From assembly GCF_000718025.1 (NCBI RefSeq), contig NZ_JODS01000002.1:310001-374000 (forward strand): 64,000 nucleotides of DNA, given 5' to 3'. The notes under the pieces are model-generated. The model worked only from the letters and a program-made list of their open reading frames with translations. It did not search any database and was not told the origin of the DNA. The stretch is from Kitasatospora purpeofusca (GTDB lineage: Bacteria; Actinomycetota; Actinomycetes; Streptomycetales; Streptomycetaceae). This document shows positions 15,095 to 23,405 of the stretch, piece by piece. Position numbers and translations under genes: made by a program. Numbering within the stretch: the first letter of the stretch is position 1; each line of letters starts with the position of its first letter.

Positions 15095-15976
15095 ATGACC
15101 GACGACCACGTGTACCTGAGCCTCGCCGAGGCGTCCCCCGAGCCCGAGGGCGAGGGCCGCTGGGCGTACGGGACGGGCTTCGCCGACCCGCTGCTCGGGG
15201 TGGACACCGCCGTCCCGCCCGGGCTGGACGGGGCCGACCTCGCGGCCTACTGCCTCATGCTGGGCGACGACGCGCTCGTCCTCTCCCAGCGCCTCATCGA
15301 GTGGTGCACCCGCGCGCCCGAACTGGAGGAGGAGGTCGCGCTCGCCAACCTCGGCCTCGACCTCCTCGGCCAGGCCCGCCAGCTGCTCACCCGGGCCGGG
15401 CAGGCGGACGGCTCCGGGCGGACCGAGGACGACCTGGCGTACTGGCGCGAGGAGCACGAGTTCCGCAACGTCCGCCTGGTCGAGGCGCCGAACGGGGACT
15501 TCGCGTACTCGATCGCCCGCCTGCTGCTGTTCTCCACCGTCCGCGGCGCGCTGTACGAGGCGCTGGCCGGGCACGCCGACCCGGTGCTGGCGGCGGTCGC
15601 GGCGCGCGGGGTGAAGGAACTGGCGTACCACCGCGAGTACGCCACCGCCTGGACGCTGCGGCTCGGCGACGGCACCCCGTACTCGGCCGAGCGGATGCAG
15701 GCCGGTCTGGACGCGGTCTGGCCGCTGCTGGAGGAGCTCCTCACCGCGCACCCGGTCGAACTGCGGGTCGGGGTGGACCCGGCGACGCTGCGCGAACCGG
15801 TGCTGCGCTCCCTGGCGGCGGTGCTGGCGGAGGCCGGGCTGGCCGTGCCGGACGTGCCGGGGCTGGCGACCGTCGGCGGCCGGGCGGGCCGGGACGGGGT
15901 GCACAGCGAGGCCATGGGCCTGCTGCTCGCCGAGCTGCAGGTGCTGGCCCGCGCGCATCCGGGCGCGACGTGGTGA
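15095..15976 (+). CDS. paaC: 1,2-phenylacetyl-CoA epoxidase subunit PaaC
   Basis: This 293-residue structural partner of PaaA has a ferritin-like helical fold without a complete metal site. Recognisable blocks are E-V-A-L-A-N-L-G-L-D-L-L-G-Q-A-R, W-R-E-E-H-E-F-R-N-V-R-L-V-E and V-K-E-L-A-Y-H-R-E-Y. It starts 17 bases after paaB behind GGGAGCAG. Its stop overlaps the GTG of paaD. Confidence 0.95.
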   Translation: MTDDHVYLSLAEASPEPEGEGRWAYGTGFADPLLGVDTAVPPGLDGADLAAYCLMLGDDALVLSQRLIEWCTRAPELEEEVALANLGLDLLGQARQLLTRAGQADGSGRTEDDLAYWREEHEFRNVRLVEAPNGDFAYSIARLLLFSTVRGALYEALAGHADPVLAAVAARGVKELAYHREYATAWTLRLGDGTPYSAERMQAGLDAVWPLLEELLTAHPVELRVGVDPATLREPVLRSLAAVLAEAGLAVPDVPGLATVGGRAGRDGVHSEAMGLLLAELQVLARAHPGATW

Positions 15977-16524
15977 CGGCCGTGGCCGGGGAGCGCGCGT
16001 CGAGCGGGGCCGCCTGGGCGGTGGCGGCCGCCGTGCCGGACCCGGAACTGCCGATGCTGACCCTGGCCGACCTGGGTGTGCTGGCCGAGGTCGAGGTGGC
16101 CGGGGGTCCGGAGGAGCCGGTGGTGACCGCCTGGCTCACCCCGACCTACTCGGGTTGTCCCGCCGTCGCCGAGATGGCCGCCGATGTGGACCGGCGGCTG
16201 CGCGCGGCCGGGTTCGCGGACGTCCGGGTCCGGCTGCGGCTGGACCCGCCGTGGTCGACCGACCTGATCACCCCCGAGGGCCGGCGCAAGCTCGCCGAGG
16301 CCGGGATCGCCCCGCCGCGACCCGGGGGCGGCGCGGCCGGCAGCGGCGGCGCCACCCTGCTGAGCCTCGGCCCGACCCGGGTCGCGGCCGCCGCGCCCGT
16401 CGCCTGCCCGCTCTGCGGCGGTACCGACACCGAGGAGCTGTCCCGCTTCGGCTCCACCGCGTGCAAGGCGCTGTGGCGCTGCCGCGAGTGCCGCGAGCCT
16501 TTCGAACGCGTCAAGGAGATCTGA
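15973..16524 (+). CDS. paaD: PaaD, Fe-S assembly (MIP18-type) protein of the epoxidase
   Basis: This 183-residue protein begins with a MIP18/DUF59 domain (V-P-D-P-E-L-P-M-L-T-L-A-D-L-G-V, then T-Y-S-G-C-P) thought to serve metal-centre maturation of the epoxidase. The C-terminal 50 residues carry a zinc-ribbon-like set of Cys (A-C-P-L-C-G-G, S-T-A-C-K, C-R-E-C-R), as in other PaaD proteins. GTG start overlaps paaC by 4 bases, and the stop abuts the paaE ATG. Confidence 0.93.
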   Translation: MTAVAGERASSGAAWAVAAAVPDPELPMLTLADLGVLAEVEVAGGPEEPVVTAWLTPTYSGCPAVAEMAADVDRRLRAAGFADVRVRLRLDPPWSTDLITPEGRRKLAEAGIAPPRPGGGAAGSGGATLLSLGPTRVAAAAPVACPLCGGTDTEELSRFGSTACKALWRCRECREPFERVKEI

Positions 16525-17748
16525 ATGGCCGCCGTCCCACCAGCCGTTCCGTCGGCAGTCCCGGCAGTCCCGTCGGCCCCGCCGTCGGCAGAGCCGACCG
16601 TGGCAACCACGCCGACCGCGCCGCTGTCCGCCGCGCCGTCGTCTGCCGCGCCGTCGCCTGTGCGCCCGGCCCGCCGGCCGGCGTTCCACACGCTGCGGAT
16701 CGCCGCGGTGGAGCGGCTCTGCGACGACGCCGTCGCCGTGACCTTCGCGGTGCCGGACGGGCTCACGGAGGCCTTCGCGTTCCGGCCGGGGCAGACGCTG
16801 ACGCTGCGCCGGGTGGTGGACGGGGTCGACGAGCGCCGCTCGTACTCGATCTGCGCCCCCGTCGGCGGCCCGCTGCGCATCGCCGTGCGCGAGGTGCCGG
16901 GCGGCCTGTTCTCCCGCTGGCTGGTGCGGGACGCCGGGCCCGGGGAGGAGGTCGAGGTGCTGACGCCGTCCGGCCTGTTCACCCCCGACCTCGGCGAGCC
17001 CGCCGACCATGTGCTGCTGGCCGCCGGTTCCGGCATCACGCCGATGCTGTCCATCGCCGCCTCCGTGCTGGCCGCCGACCGCGCCTCCACCGTGACCCTG
17101 CTCTACGGCAACCGCCGCAGCGACACCGTGATGTTCGCGGACGAGCTGGCCGATCTGAAGGACCGCTACCTGGGCCGCTTCCAGCTGGTCCACGTGCTCT
17201 CCCGGGAGACCCGGGACGCCGAACTGCTCAGCGGCCGGCTCGACCCGGAGCGGGTCGAGGCCCTGCTGCGGGCGCTGGTGGACGTGCCGGCGGTCGGCCA
17301 CTGGTGGCTCTGCGGGCCGTTCGGGATGGTCACCGGGGCGAAGGAGCTGCTCGGCGGGCTGGGCGTGCCGACCGAGCGGGTGCACCAGGAGCTGTTCCAC
17401 GCCGAGGACGAGCCGATCGGCGAACGCCCCGACGACATGCCGGGCGCGGCGGACGGTGCCGAGGGCGTCGAACGCAGCGAGGTCACCGTCGTCCTGGACG
17501 GCCGGGGCAGCACGCTCAGCCTGCCGCGCGACCGGTCGGTGCTGGACGGCGCGCAGCGCTCCCGGCCGGACCTGCCGTTCGCCTGCAAGGGCGGGGTGTG
17601 CGGGACATGCCGCGCCCTGGTCACCGAGGGGGAGGTGTCGATGCGGCGCAACTTCGCCCTGGAGGAGAAGGAACTGGCGGCCGGTTACGTCCTCACCTGC
17701 CAGGCCCGTCCGGTGACGGACCGGGTGACGGTCGACTTCGACCGCTGA
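16525..17748 (+). CDS. paaE: Phenylacetyl-CoA epoxidase reductase PaaE
   Basis: This 407-residue NAD(P)H reductase passes electrons to PaaA. Domains in order are an Ala/Pro-rich leader (about 1-45), an FAD-binding barrel with R-R-S-Y-S-I-C, an NAD-binding fold with L-L-A-A-G-S-G-I-T-P and a C-terminal plant-type 2Fe-2S domain with C-K-G-G-V-C-G-T-C and a distal Cys in L-T-C-Q-A-R-P. The leader is longer than in most PaaE proteins; a GTG start closer to the barrel cannot be excluded. It closes the paa operon and faces a hairpin at 17760. Confidence 0.95.
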   Translation: MAAVPPAVPSAVPAVPSAPPSAEPTVATTPTAPLSAAPSSAAPSPVRPARRPAFHTLRIAAVERLCDDAVAVTFAVPDGLTEAFAFRPGQTLTLRRVVDGVDERRSYSICAPVGGPLRIAVREVPGGLFSRWLVRDAGPGEEVEVLTPSGLFTPDLGEPADHVLLAAGSGITPMLSIAASVLAADRASTVTLLYGNRRSDTVMFADELADLKDRYLGRFQLVHVLSRETRDAELLSGRLDPERVEALLRALVDVPAVGHWWLCGPFGMVTGAKELLGGLGVPTERVHQELFHAEDEPIGERPDDMPGAADGAEGVERSEVTVVLDGRGSTLSLPRDRSVLDGAQRSRPDLPFACKGGVCGTCRALVTEGEVSMRRNFALEEKELAAGYVLTCQARPVTDRVTVDFDR

Positions 17749-17759
17749 CGGGCGACGGA

Positions 17760-17792
17760 CGAGCCGCCGCACCTGCTCGGGGCGGTGGCTCG
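17760..17792. terminator. Hairpin between paaE and convergent monooxygenase gene
   Basis: An 11-bp stem (17760-17770 with 17782-17792, one G-U wobble in RNA) and an 11-base loop sit 12 bases after the paaE stop and 12 bases from the stop of the convergent gene. It is suitable as a bidirectional terminator. Confidence 0.6.
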
Positions 17793-17804
17793 CCCGTCCA
17801 GGCG

Positions 17805-19028
17805 CTACCCGGCGGGCACCGCGACCCCGGCCGACTCGAGCCCGGCCGATTCGACGCCGGCCGACTCGACCCCGGCCGGGTCGACGCCGGCCGGGTCGCC
17901 GAGCAGCGCGACGATCTGGTTGACCGCCGCCCGGCCCGCGCGGTTGGCGCCGACGGTGCTGGCGGACGGCCCGTAGCCGACCAGGTGGACCCGGGGGTCG
18001 GCGGTGGCCCGGGTGCCGATCAGGGCGATGCCACCGCCGGCGGAGCGCAGGCCGAGCGGGGCGAGGTGGCCGACCTCGGGGCGGAAGCCGGTCGCCCAGA
18101 CGATCGCGTCGACGGCGAGTTCCTCGTCCCCCCAGGCGACCCCGTGCTCGGTGAGGCGGTCGAACATCGGCCGGCGCCGCAGCGCGCCCAGCTCCTCGGC
18201 GCGGCGGTAGGCCACCGACGGTCCGAGCCCGGTCACGCTCACCACGCTGCGCACCGGCAGCCCCTGGCGGACCCGCTCCTCGACCTTGGCGACCACGGCG
18301 CGCCCGTACTCGGGGGTGAACGGCCCGGCGTGGTACACCGGCGGGGTGCGGGTGACCCAGACGGTCTCGCCGACCGCCGCGACCTCCGACAGCACCTGGA
18401 TCGCCGAGGCACCGCCGCCCACCACCAGGACCCGCTTGCCGGCGAACTCCTCCGGCCCCCGGTACGCGGCGTAGTGCAGCTGCCGCCCGGCGAACCGGCC
18501 CGGGTAGTGGGGCAGGAAGGGCCGGGTCCAGGTGCCGGTGGCGTTGATCAGGGCCCGGGCCGACCAGGTGCCGGAGTCGGTCTCGACCACCAGCCGGGCG
18601 TCGGGCCGCGCCGATTCCGAGCGCACCGCCAGCACCTTGACCGGGCGCACCACCGGGAGCGTGTGCTGTGCCTCGTACGCCGCGAAGTACCCCGGGACGA
18701 CCTCGCGCGCCGGTGCGTTCGGGTCGACGTCGGGCAGTTCGACGTCGGGCAGGTCGTCGAAGCCGTGCACGGTGGCCATCCGCAGCGAGGGGGACCGGTG
18801 GGCCCAGGCGCCGCCGGGGGCGTCGTCGGCGTCGAGGACGACGAACCCGCCGCCGCCGGTGCCGTCGGCCTCGCCCGCTCCGCTGCCTCCCGCTGCCGCT
18901 TCGCGGTAGGGGGCGAAGCCGCGACGGCGCAGGTGGTAGGCGGCGGACAGGCCCGCCTGGCCCGCGCCGATCACCACGACGTCGACCCGGCGGACCGGGT
19001 CGGAGTTGGTTGCACCGTAAACAGTCAC
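17805..19028 (-). CDS. FAD/NADPH-dependent flavin monooxygenase (CzcO/FMO-like)
   Basis: This 407-residue flavoprotein has the FAD motif V-V-V-I-G-A-G-Q-A-G near the N-terminus, an NADPH-binding motif V-L-V-V-G-G-G-A-S-A and the late A-T-G-F-R-P-E motif. It resembles single-component flavin monooxygenases that oxidise S, N or ketones. The frame opens at 19109, but I prefer the GTG at 19028, which puts the first beta-strand 13-20 residues from the N-terminus; no strong ribosome site decides it. The C-terminus carries five repeated pentapeptides from a 15-bp tandem repeat. It is convergent with paaE and not part of that operon. Confidence 0.85.
   Translation of the reverse strand: MTVYGATNSDPVRRVDVVVIGAGQAGLSAAYHLRRRGFAPYREAAAGGSGAGEADGTGGGGFVVLDADDAPGGAWAHRSPSLRMATVHGFDDLPDVELPDVDPNAPAREVVPGYFAAYEAQHTLPVVRPVKVLAVRSESARPDARLVVETDSGTWSARALINATGTWTRPFLPHYPGRFAGRQLHYAAYRGPEEFAGKRVLVVGGGASAIQVLSEVAAVGETVWVTRTPPVYHAGPFTPEYGRAVVAKVEERVRQGLPVRSVVSVTGLGPSVAYRRAEELGALRRRPMFDRLTEHGVAWGDEELAVDAIVWATGFRPEVGHLAPLGLRSAGGGIALIGTRATADPRVHLVGYGPSASTVGANRAGRAAVNQIVALLGDPAGVDPAGVESAGVESAGLESAGVAVPAG
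17825..17899. repeat. 15-bp tandem repeat at monooxygenase C-terminus
   Basis: Five in-frame 15-bp units (for example CCCCGGCCGACTCGA) encode D/E-S/P-A-G-V/L pentads as the extreme C-terminus of the flavin monooxygenase. The enzyme fold should be complete before it. Confidence 0.9.
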
Positions 19029-19120
19029 GCCGGTGAAACATCCGGTGCGCGGCGAGTGTTCCCGGCCGCCGCCGGGCCGGGAACACGGCCGCGCGTCGGC
19101 GACGTCCACCGCAGTGACCG

Positions 19121-19150
19121 GACCGGGCCGGACGGGACCGGGCCGGACGG
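19121..19150. repeat. 15-bp tandem duplication
   Basis: Two exact copies of GACCGGGCCGGACGG lie in the spacer between the YbjQ gene stop and the monooxygenase start. Confidence 0.85.
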
Positions 19151-19169
19151 GAGCGCCGACGGGGCCGGG

Positions 19170-19231
19170 CCGGGTCAGACCTCCCCGGCTCAGGCCGTGG
19201 CCGGGTCAGACCTCCCCGGCTCAGGCCGTGG
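19170..19231. repeat. 31-bp perfect tandem duplication spanning a stop codon
   Basis: Two identical 31-bp copies (19170-19200 and 19201-19231) lie head to tail. The copy at 19201-19231 contains the last codons and stop of the YbjQ gene, and the other repeats them untranslated downstream. It looks like a recent slippage or duplication event. Confidence 0.9.
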
Positions 19232-19595
19232 CCGGGGAGATCACCACCGCGGTCCCGTACGCGCAGACCTCCGTGCCCGCGTCGGCCGCCTCCGTCACAT
19301 CGAAACGGAACATCAGCACCGCGTTCCCGCCGCGCGCCTTGGTCTGCTCGACCAGCCGCTCCATCGCCTCGTTCCGGCTCTCCACCAGGGTCTTGGTCAG
19401 ACCGCGCAGCTCGCCGCCGACCAGCGACTTCAGCGAGGCGCCGATCTGGCTGCCGATGTGCCGGCTGCGCACCGTCAGACCGAAGACCTCGCCGATCACA
19501 TGGTCCACCCGGTAGCCGGGGATGTCGTTGGTGGTCACTACCAGCACCTGGGCGTCCGGGCGCTGCCCGCCGCCGTACTCGTCGATGTTCGCCAT
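19221..19595 (-). CDS. YbjQ/UPF0145 family protein
   Basis: This 124-residue protein is of the YbjQ family (pentameric small fold, annotated as heavy-metal-binding-like, function unknown). Typical blocks are V-L-V-V-T-T-N-D-I-P-G-Y, V-F-G-L-T-V-R-S-R-H-I-G, and the conserved R-G-G-N-A-V-L-M-F-R-F-D-V. The ATG at 19595 is preceded by AGGATGGGCGAC; an ATG three codons upstream is also possible. It is divergent from the next gene. Confidence 0.9.
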   Translation of the reverse strand: MANIDEYGGGQRPDAQVLVVTTNDIPGYRVDHVIGEVFGLTVRSRHIGSQIGASLKSLVGGELRGLTKTLVESRNEAMERLVEQTKARGGNAVLMFRFDVTEAADAGTEVCAYGTAVVISPATA

Positions 19596-19742
19596 GTCGC
19601 CCATCCTGCGGGCGCTTCGACGCCGTCGGACAGAGGCGCGCGGGGGCGCGACCGGGAGAAGGCGGAGCAGTGACGGCGAGAACGCGAAGGGTAGCCGGAA
19701 CAGACCGGTGATCGGACGGCCGAAAGGCCGTACCGTAGCCCC

Positions 19743-20675
19743 ATGGGCGAGCGAAGCGATCATCCACAGGGGCCGGGCGCGGCGGAGGACTCCGGCGCGC
19801 AGGAGATCGAGGCGACGGTGGTCCTGGGACTGCGGATCACGAACTGGCCGGCGCTGCGCGCCGCGGCCATCGCGGCCGTGGAGGAACTGGACTTCGACGG
19901 CGTCGATCCGGCCGGGCAGCGCCGTGAACTGCTGCGCGAGGTGGCCGAGGACGCCAACGCGGCACTCGGCGCACTGCTGCACCCGGACCGGCTGGTGGCC
20001 GCGATCCCCGGGGTCGAGGCGGTCGGCGGCACGCTGGAGATCAGCGTCACCGAGGACTTCGCGCCGGACTTCGCCGAACTGTTCCCGCTGGACGGCGACG
20101 AGGAGGACGGCGGCAGCTCGGCGGGCGACTGGACGCTCACCCCGCGCACCGCGTGCCTGCTCCACGCCCAGCTGCTCGGGCTGGCCGACGCCGCCTACGA
20201 CGACCTCGACGAGCACGAGGACGAGCCGGTCGCCGACGGCGAGGAGGCGGACTGGACGGTGTTCGGCAGGCTGCCGCAGCGCACTTGGCGGCTGCACCGC
20301 AGCTGGCGCCGGGCGATGGCCCGCACCTTCGACGACCTCGCCGACGACCTCGCGCTCGGCGAATGGCCGCTGCCGCGCTGCCTGGCCGAGGAGATCGCGC
20401 TGCGGATGGCCCTGGTCGACGCCCGGACCCTGCTCGGCGCGCAGCCCGAGTCCGTCGCCGACATGATGGGCGACCTGCCCGCCGACCTGTACGACTACGA
20501 CTGGGACGGCTGCCACGACGAGCTGTTCGGCGTCTACGGGCCGGACGACGGCGATCCGGAACTGACCGCGGAGCAGCGCGCCGAACTGCTGCTCACCGCC
20601 ACCCACCCGGAGGGCTGGTTCCTGAACTACGACGACGCGGAGGAGCGGGACGCGCAGCGCGGCTACCGCCGCTGA
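19743..20675 (+). CDS. Conserved actinobacterial hypothetical protein, acidic
   Basis: This 310-residue cytoplasmic protein has no signal peptide or membrane segment. It is rich in Asp/Glu, with two acidic loops (about 116-124 and 157-170) and many Leu/Ala helices. The block W-R-L-H-R-S-W-R-R-A-M-A-R-T-F-D-D-L-A-D-D-L and the C-terminal A-D-L-Y-D-Y-D-W-D-G-C-H-D-E-L-F look conserved. I do not recognise a catalytic motif. It precedes the PTH2-like gene by 98 bases. Confidence 0.8.
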   Translation: MGERSDHPQGPGAAEDSGAQEIEATVVLGLRITNWPALRAAAIAAVEELDFDGVDPAGQRRELLREVAEDANAALGALLHPDRLVAAIPGVEAVGGTLEISVTEDFAPDFAELFPLDGDEEDGGSSAGDWTLTPRTACLLHAQLLGLADAAYDDLDEHEDEPVADGEEADWTVFGRLPQRTWRLHRSWRRAMARTFDDLADDLALGEWPLPRCLAEEIALRMALVDARTLLGAQPESVADMMGDLPADLYDYDWDGCHDELFGVYGPDDGDPELTAEQRAELLLTATHPEGWFLNYDDAEERDAQRGYRR

Positions 20676-20773
20676 CCGCGAGCTGCCTACCGGTGCCCGG
20701 CGCCGATGACCGGGGCCGGGCGCCGGGAGCCCCGCGGTGATCGCCCCGGGGCGGGGGCTGGCATGCTGGACGG

Positions 20774-21487
20774 GTGACCTCACCGTTCGACGCCCCCGTC
20801 CCAGACCCGATGCCCGAGGACCGCGACGCCCGGCAGCAGTACGTGCTGCCGCTGGTGGTCCGCATGGAGCGCGCGACGCCGCCCGGGCGGACCGACGCGC
20901 TGGAGACCTCGGCGCGGGCGGTGCTGACCCTGCTGAACGACCCGCGGGTGGTCGAGCCGGAGGGCGAGTGGGCGGAGCGGGTGCTGGCCTGGGAGGACGC
21001 GCGGATCCGCAAGGTGGTCCGGCGGGCGCGCGGCGGCGAGTGGCGCCGGGCCGGCGAGCTGCCCGGCATCACGGTGACGGGCGTGGAGGCGGAGGTGCGG
21101 GTGTTCCCGCCGGTTCCGCTGGACGGCTGGCCGAAGGAACTGGCCAAGCTCCAGGTGTCGGGCACCGACCTGGAGGAGACCGGTCCGGTCGGCGCCGCGA
21201 CGCCGGGCGTGCCGGTCCTGTGGCTGAACCCGGAACTGGAGATGAGCGCCGGCAAGACGATGGCGCAGACCGGCCATGCCGCGCAGCTCGCCTGGTGGCG
21301 GCTGGACGACGCCCGGCGCAAGGAGTGGGCGGAGAGCGGTTTCGCGCTCGCCGTCCGCACCGCGACGCCGCAGGCGTGGGCGGAACTCGTGGTCGGCGGA
21401 CTCCCGCTGGTGCAGGACGCCGGCTTCACCGAGATCGCCCCCGGGAGCTGCACCGTGGTGGCGGACCACCCGGCGCTGCGCGGCTGA
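20774..21487 (+). CDS. Peptidyl-tRNA hydrolase PTH2-like protein with N-terminal extension
   Basis: The C-terminal 100 residues of this 237-residue protein match the archaeal/eukaryal PTH2 fold: L-W-L-N-P-E-L-E-M-S-A-G-K-T-M-A-Q-T-G-H-A-A-Q-L-A, in which the Lys and following Gly/His belong to the active groove, and the closing V-Q-D-A-G-F-T-E-I-A-P-G-S-C-T-V-V-A. The N-terminal 130 residues are an extension not found in minimal PTH2. The GTG at 20774 is used. Such proteins occur widely in actinobacteria beside the ordinary Pth, and their in vivo substrate is unclear. Confidence 0.85.
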   Translation: MTSPFDAPVPDPMPEDRDARQQYVLPLVVRMERATPPGRTDALETSARAVLTLLNDPRVVEPEGEWAERVLAWEDARIRKVVRRARGGEWRRAGELPGITVTGVEAEVRVFPPVPLDGWPKELAKLQVSGTDLEETGPVGAATPGVPVLWLNPELEMSAGKTMAQTGHAAQLAWWRLDDARRKEWAESGFALAVRTATPQAWAELVVGGLPLVQDAGFTEIAPGSCTVVADHPALRG

Positions 21488-21526
21488 GAAGGGCGCCCGC
21501 CGCCGCCCCGCCCCGGCGGCACGGTG

Positions 21527-22330
21527 TCAGACCTCCTGGCGGCGCAGGCTGCGTATGCCGGCCCAGGTCGCGGCGGCTGCCCACAGGGCCATGATCAGCA
21601 GGCCGGTCCAGTGCCCGTACGCCACCTGCGGGTCGTCGCGGTAGAGCAGCGCGTACTGGCCGGCCCGGTCGGGCAGGAACTGCACGGCGTGGCGCACGAC
21701 CGGGACGCCGGACAGCAGCGGGGAGAGCAGGAAGACGACCGGCAGCAGCAGGCCCATGGCCGCGGTGAGATTGCGCAGGACGGCGGTCAGCCCGAGGCAG
21801 AACACCACCAGCAGGACCGGGTAGAGCACGCCCGCCGTGGCACTGCGCACGAGGGCGGGGCCGTCCCAGACCTCCGGCACGAAGGCGGCGTAGCCGGTGA
21901 ACGCCCCGGCCGTACCGAGCAGTCCTACGGCGAGGGCGACGGCCGCGCCGAGGGCGAGCTTGGCGCCGTAGAGGCGGCCGCGGTGCGGGACGGCCGTCAG
22001 CGAGAGGCCGATCATGCGGGTGCTGAACTCCTGGCCGAACAGCAGGACGGCGAAGCAGACCAGCGCCGCCTGGCCGAAGTTGAGGCCGTAGTGGATGCCG
22101 ACGCCCGGGTCGGAGGTGATGCTCTCGTCCTTGTCGCCGAGAGTGGCGGCGACGGCGGTGGTGAACCCGACCGTGAGCAGCAGGCCGATCAGCGGGGTGA
22201 TCCAGAGCGAGCGCAGGGTGGTGAGCTTGATCCGTTCGGCGCGCAGGGCAGCGGGGAGCAGCGAGCCGGTCACGGCCGTCGTCGCGGTGGTCGTCGTAGT
22301 GGTCGTTGCGGTGGTCGTCGCGGTGGTCAC
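21527..22330 (-). CDS. ABC transporter permease (ABC-2 type)
   Basis: This 267-residue membrane subunit has six predicted membrane segments, starting with the block around S-L-W-I-T-P-L-I-G-L-L-L-T-V-G-F. A short Ala/Thr repeat leader (residues 1-20) comes before it. The conserved cytoplasmic stretch G-Q-E-F-S-T-R-M-I-G-L-S-L-T-A-V-P-H-R-G-R is typical of ABC-2 export permeases. The GTG start overlaps the ATPase stop by 4 bases. Together they form an exporter of unknown substrate, divergent from a two-component system that may control it. Confidence 0.9.
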   Translation of the reverse strand: MTTATTTATTTTTTTATTAVTGSLLPAALRAERIKLTTLRSLWITPLIGLLLTVGFTTAVAATLGDKDESITSDPGVGIHYGLNFGQAALVCFAVLLFGQEFSTRMIGLSLTAVPHRGRLYGAKLALGAAVALAVGLLGTAGAFTGYAAFVPEVWDGPALVRSATAGVLYPVLLVVFCLGLTAVLRNLTAAMGLLLPVVFLLSPLLSGVPVVRHAVQFLPDRAGQYALLYRDDPQVAYGHWTGLLIMALWAAAATWAGIRSLRRQEV

Positions 22331-23235
22331 GCGGCCACCGCCCGGTACTCGACGCTGTCGGCGGTCATTCGCATGAAGGCTTCCTCCAAGGAGTCCTGTT
22401 GGACGGCGATCTCGAACAGCACCACGCCGTCGGCGGCGGCCAGGGCGGCGACGGACTCGGCCGTCGCGCCGGTGACCTCCCACGCGCCGTCCGCCGCGGG
22501 TTGTGCGTCCAGGCCCGAACGCAGCATCAGCGCGGCCAGCCGCACCGGGTCGACGGCCCGCACCCGGATCCTGGTCCGGCCGTGGCGGTCGATGAAGTCG
22601 GAGGTCGCCGCATCCGCCAGCAGTCGGCCCCGGCCGATCACCACCAGGTGGTCGGCGGTCAGGGCCATCTCCGTCATCAGGTGCGAGGAGACCAGCACCG
22701 CCCGGCCCTCGGCGGCCAGTCCGCGCAGCAGGGTGCGGATCCAGCGGATGCCCTCCGGGTCGAGGCCGTTGACCGGCTCGTCGAGCATCAGCACCGGTGG
22801 ATCGCCGAGCAGTGCCGAGGCCACCCCGAGGCGCTGGCGCATGCCGAGCGAGAAGCCGCGGATCCGCCGCCCGGCCGCCGCGGTCAGGCCGACCCGGTCG
22901 AGCACCTCGTCGACCCGGCGGTCCGGCAGGCCGTTGCTCGCGGCCAGCCAGCGCAGGTGGCCGCGGGCCGTGCGGCCGCCGTGCAGGGCCTGCGCGTCGA
23001 GCAGCGCCCCCACCCGCAGCAGCGGTCGGTCGAGTTCGGCGTAAGGGCGGCCGTCGACCAGGGCCCGGCCGGCGGTCGGGCGGTCGAGGCCGAGAATCAG
23101 CCGCATGGTGGTGCTCTTCCCGGCGCCGTTGGGCCCGAGGAAGCCGGTCACCACCCCGGGGACCACCTCGAAGTCGAGCCCGTCCACCACTCGTGCCCCG
23201 CCGTACTCCTTGGTGAGACCCTCCACCTTGATCAC
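22327..23235 (-). CDS. ABC transporter ATP-binding protein
   Basis: This 302-residue ATPase has Walker A G-P-N-G-A-G-K-S-T, signature F-S-L-G-M-R-Q-R-L, Walker B V-L-M-L-D-E-P-V-N-G-L-D and the H-loop S-S-H-L-M-T-E-M. The frame is open to 23304, but the GTG at 23235 has GGAGGA seven bases upstream and starts right at the family's first strand, so I chose it. The C-terminal 80 residues form the usual domain of drug-export ATPases (DrrA-like). Translationally coupled to the permease. Confidence 0.92.
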   Translation of the reverse strand: MIKVEGLTKEYGGARVVDGLDFEVVPGVVTGFLGPNGAGKSTTMRLILGLDRPTAGRALVDGRPYAELDRPLLRVGALLDAQALHGGRTARGHLRWLAASNGLPDRRVDEVLDRVGLTAAAGRRIRGFSLGMRQRLGVASALLGDPPVLMLDEPVNGLDPEGIRWIRTLLRGLAAEGRAVLVSSHLMTEMALTADHLVVIGRGRLLADAATSDFIDRHGRTRIRVRAVDPVRLAALMLRSGLDAQPAADGAWEVTGATAESVAALAAADGVVLFEIAVQQDSLEEAFMRMTADSVEYRAVAA

Positions 23236-23246
23236 GACCGTCCTCC

Positions 23247-23298
23247 GTTCCTTCGGTGCTTGGTGCTTCTGTCCTTCGGTGCTTCTGTGCTTCGGTGA
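23247..23298. repeat. CTTCGGTGCTTCTGT imperfect repeats in divergent promoter region
   Basis: Three to four overlapping copies of C/TTTCGGTGCTT and GCTTCTGT occupy the spacer between the ABC ATPase gene and the divergent histidine kinase. They are T-rich against the background. They could be direct-repeat binding sites for the adjacent NarL-type regulator, or simple slippage products. Confidence 0.55.
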
Positions 23299-23405
23299 CT
23301 CCATGGGACCGCAGCCCGGGGGTCCGGCGGATCCCGCCCGGGAGGGGATCCGCCTCCCTCCCGAGAGGGAGTTTGCGCGGGACCCTGGCCTGGCAGGATG
23401 GCGCG

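Noticed and set aside
16155..19673. Open frame of about 1,170 codons on the plus strand
   Set aside because: It runs through paaD-paaE and antisense to the flavin monooxygenase; composition is Arg/Gly-rich and motif-free.
15247..19767. Open frame of about 1,500 codons on the minus strand
   Set aside because: It lies antisense to the paa operon with Arg/Pro/Gly-rich translation and no motif. It is a shadow of high third-position GC in real genes.
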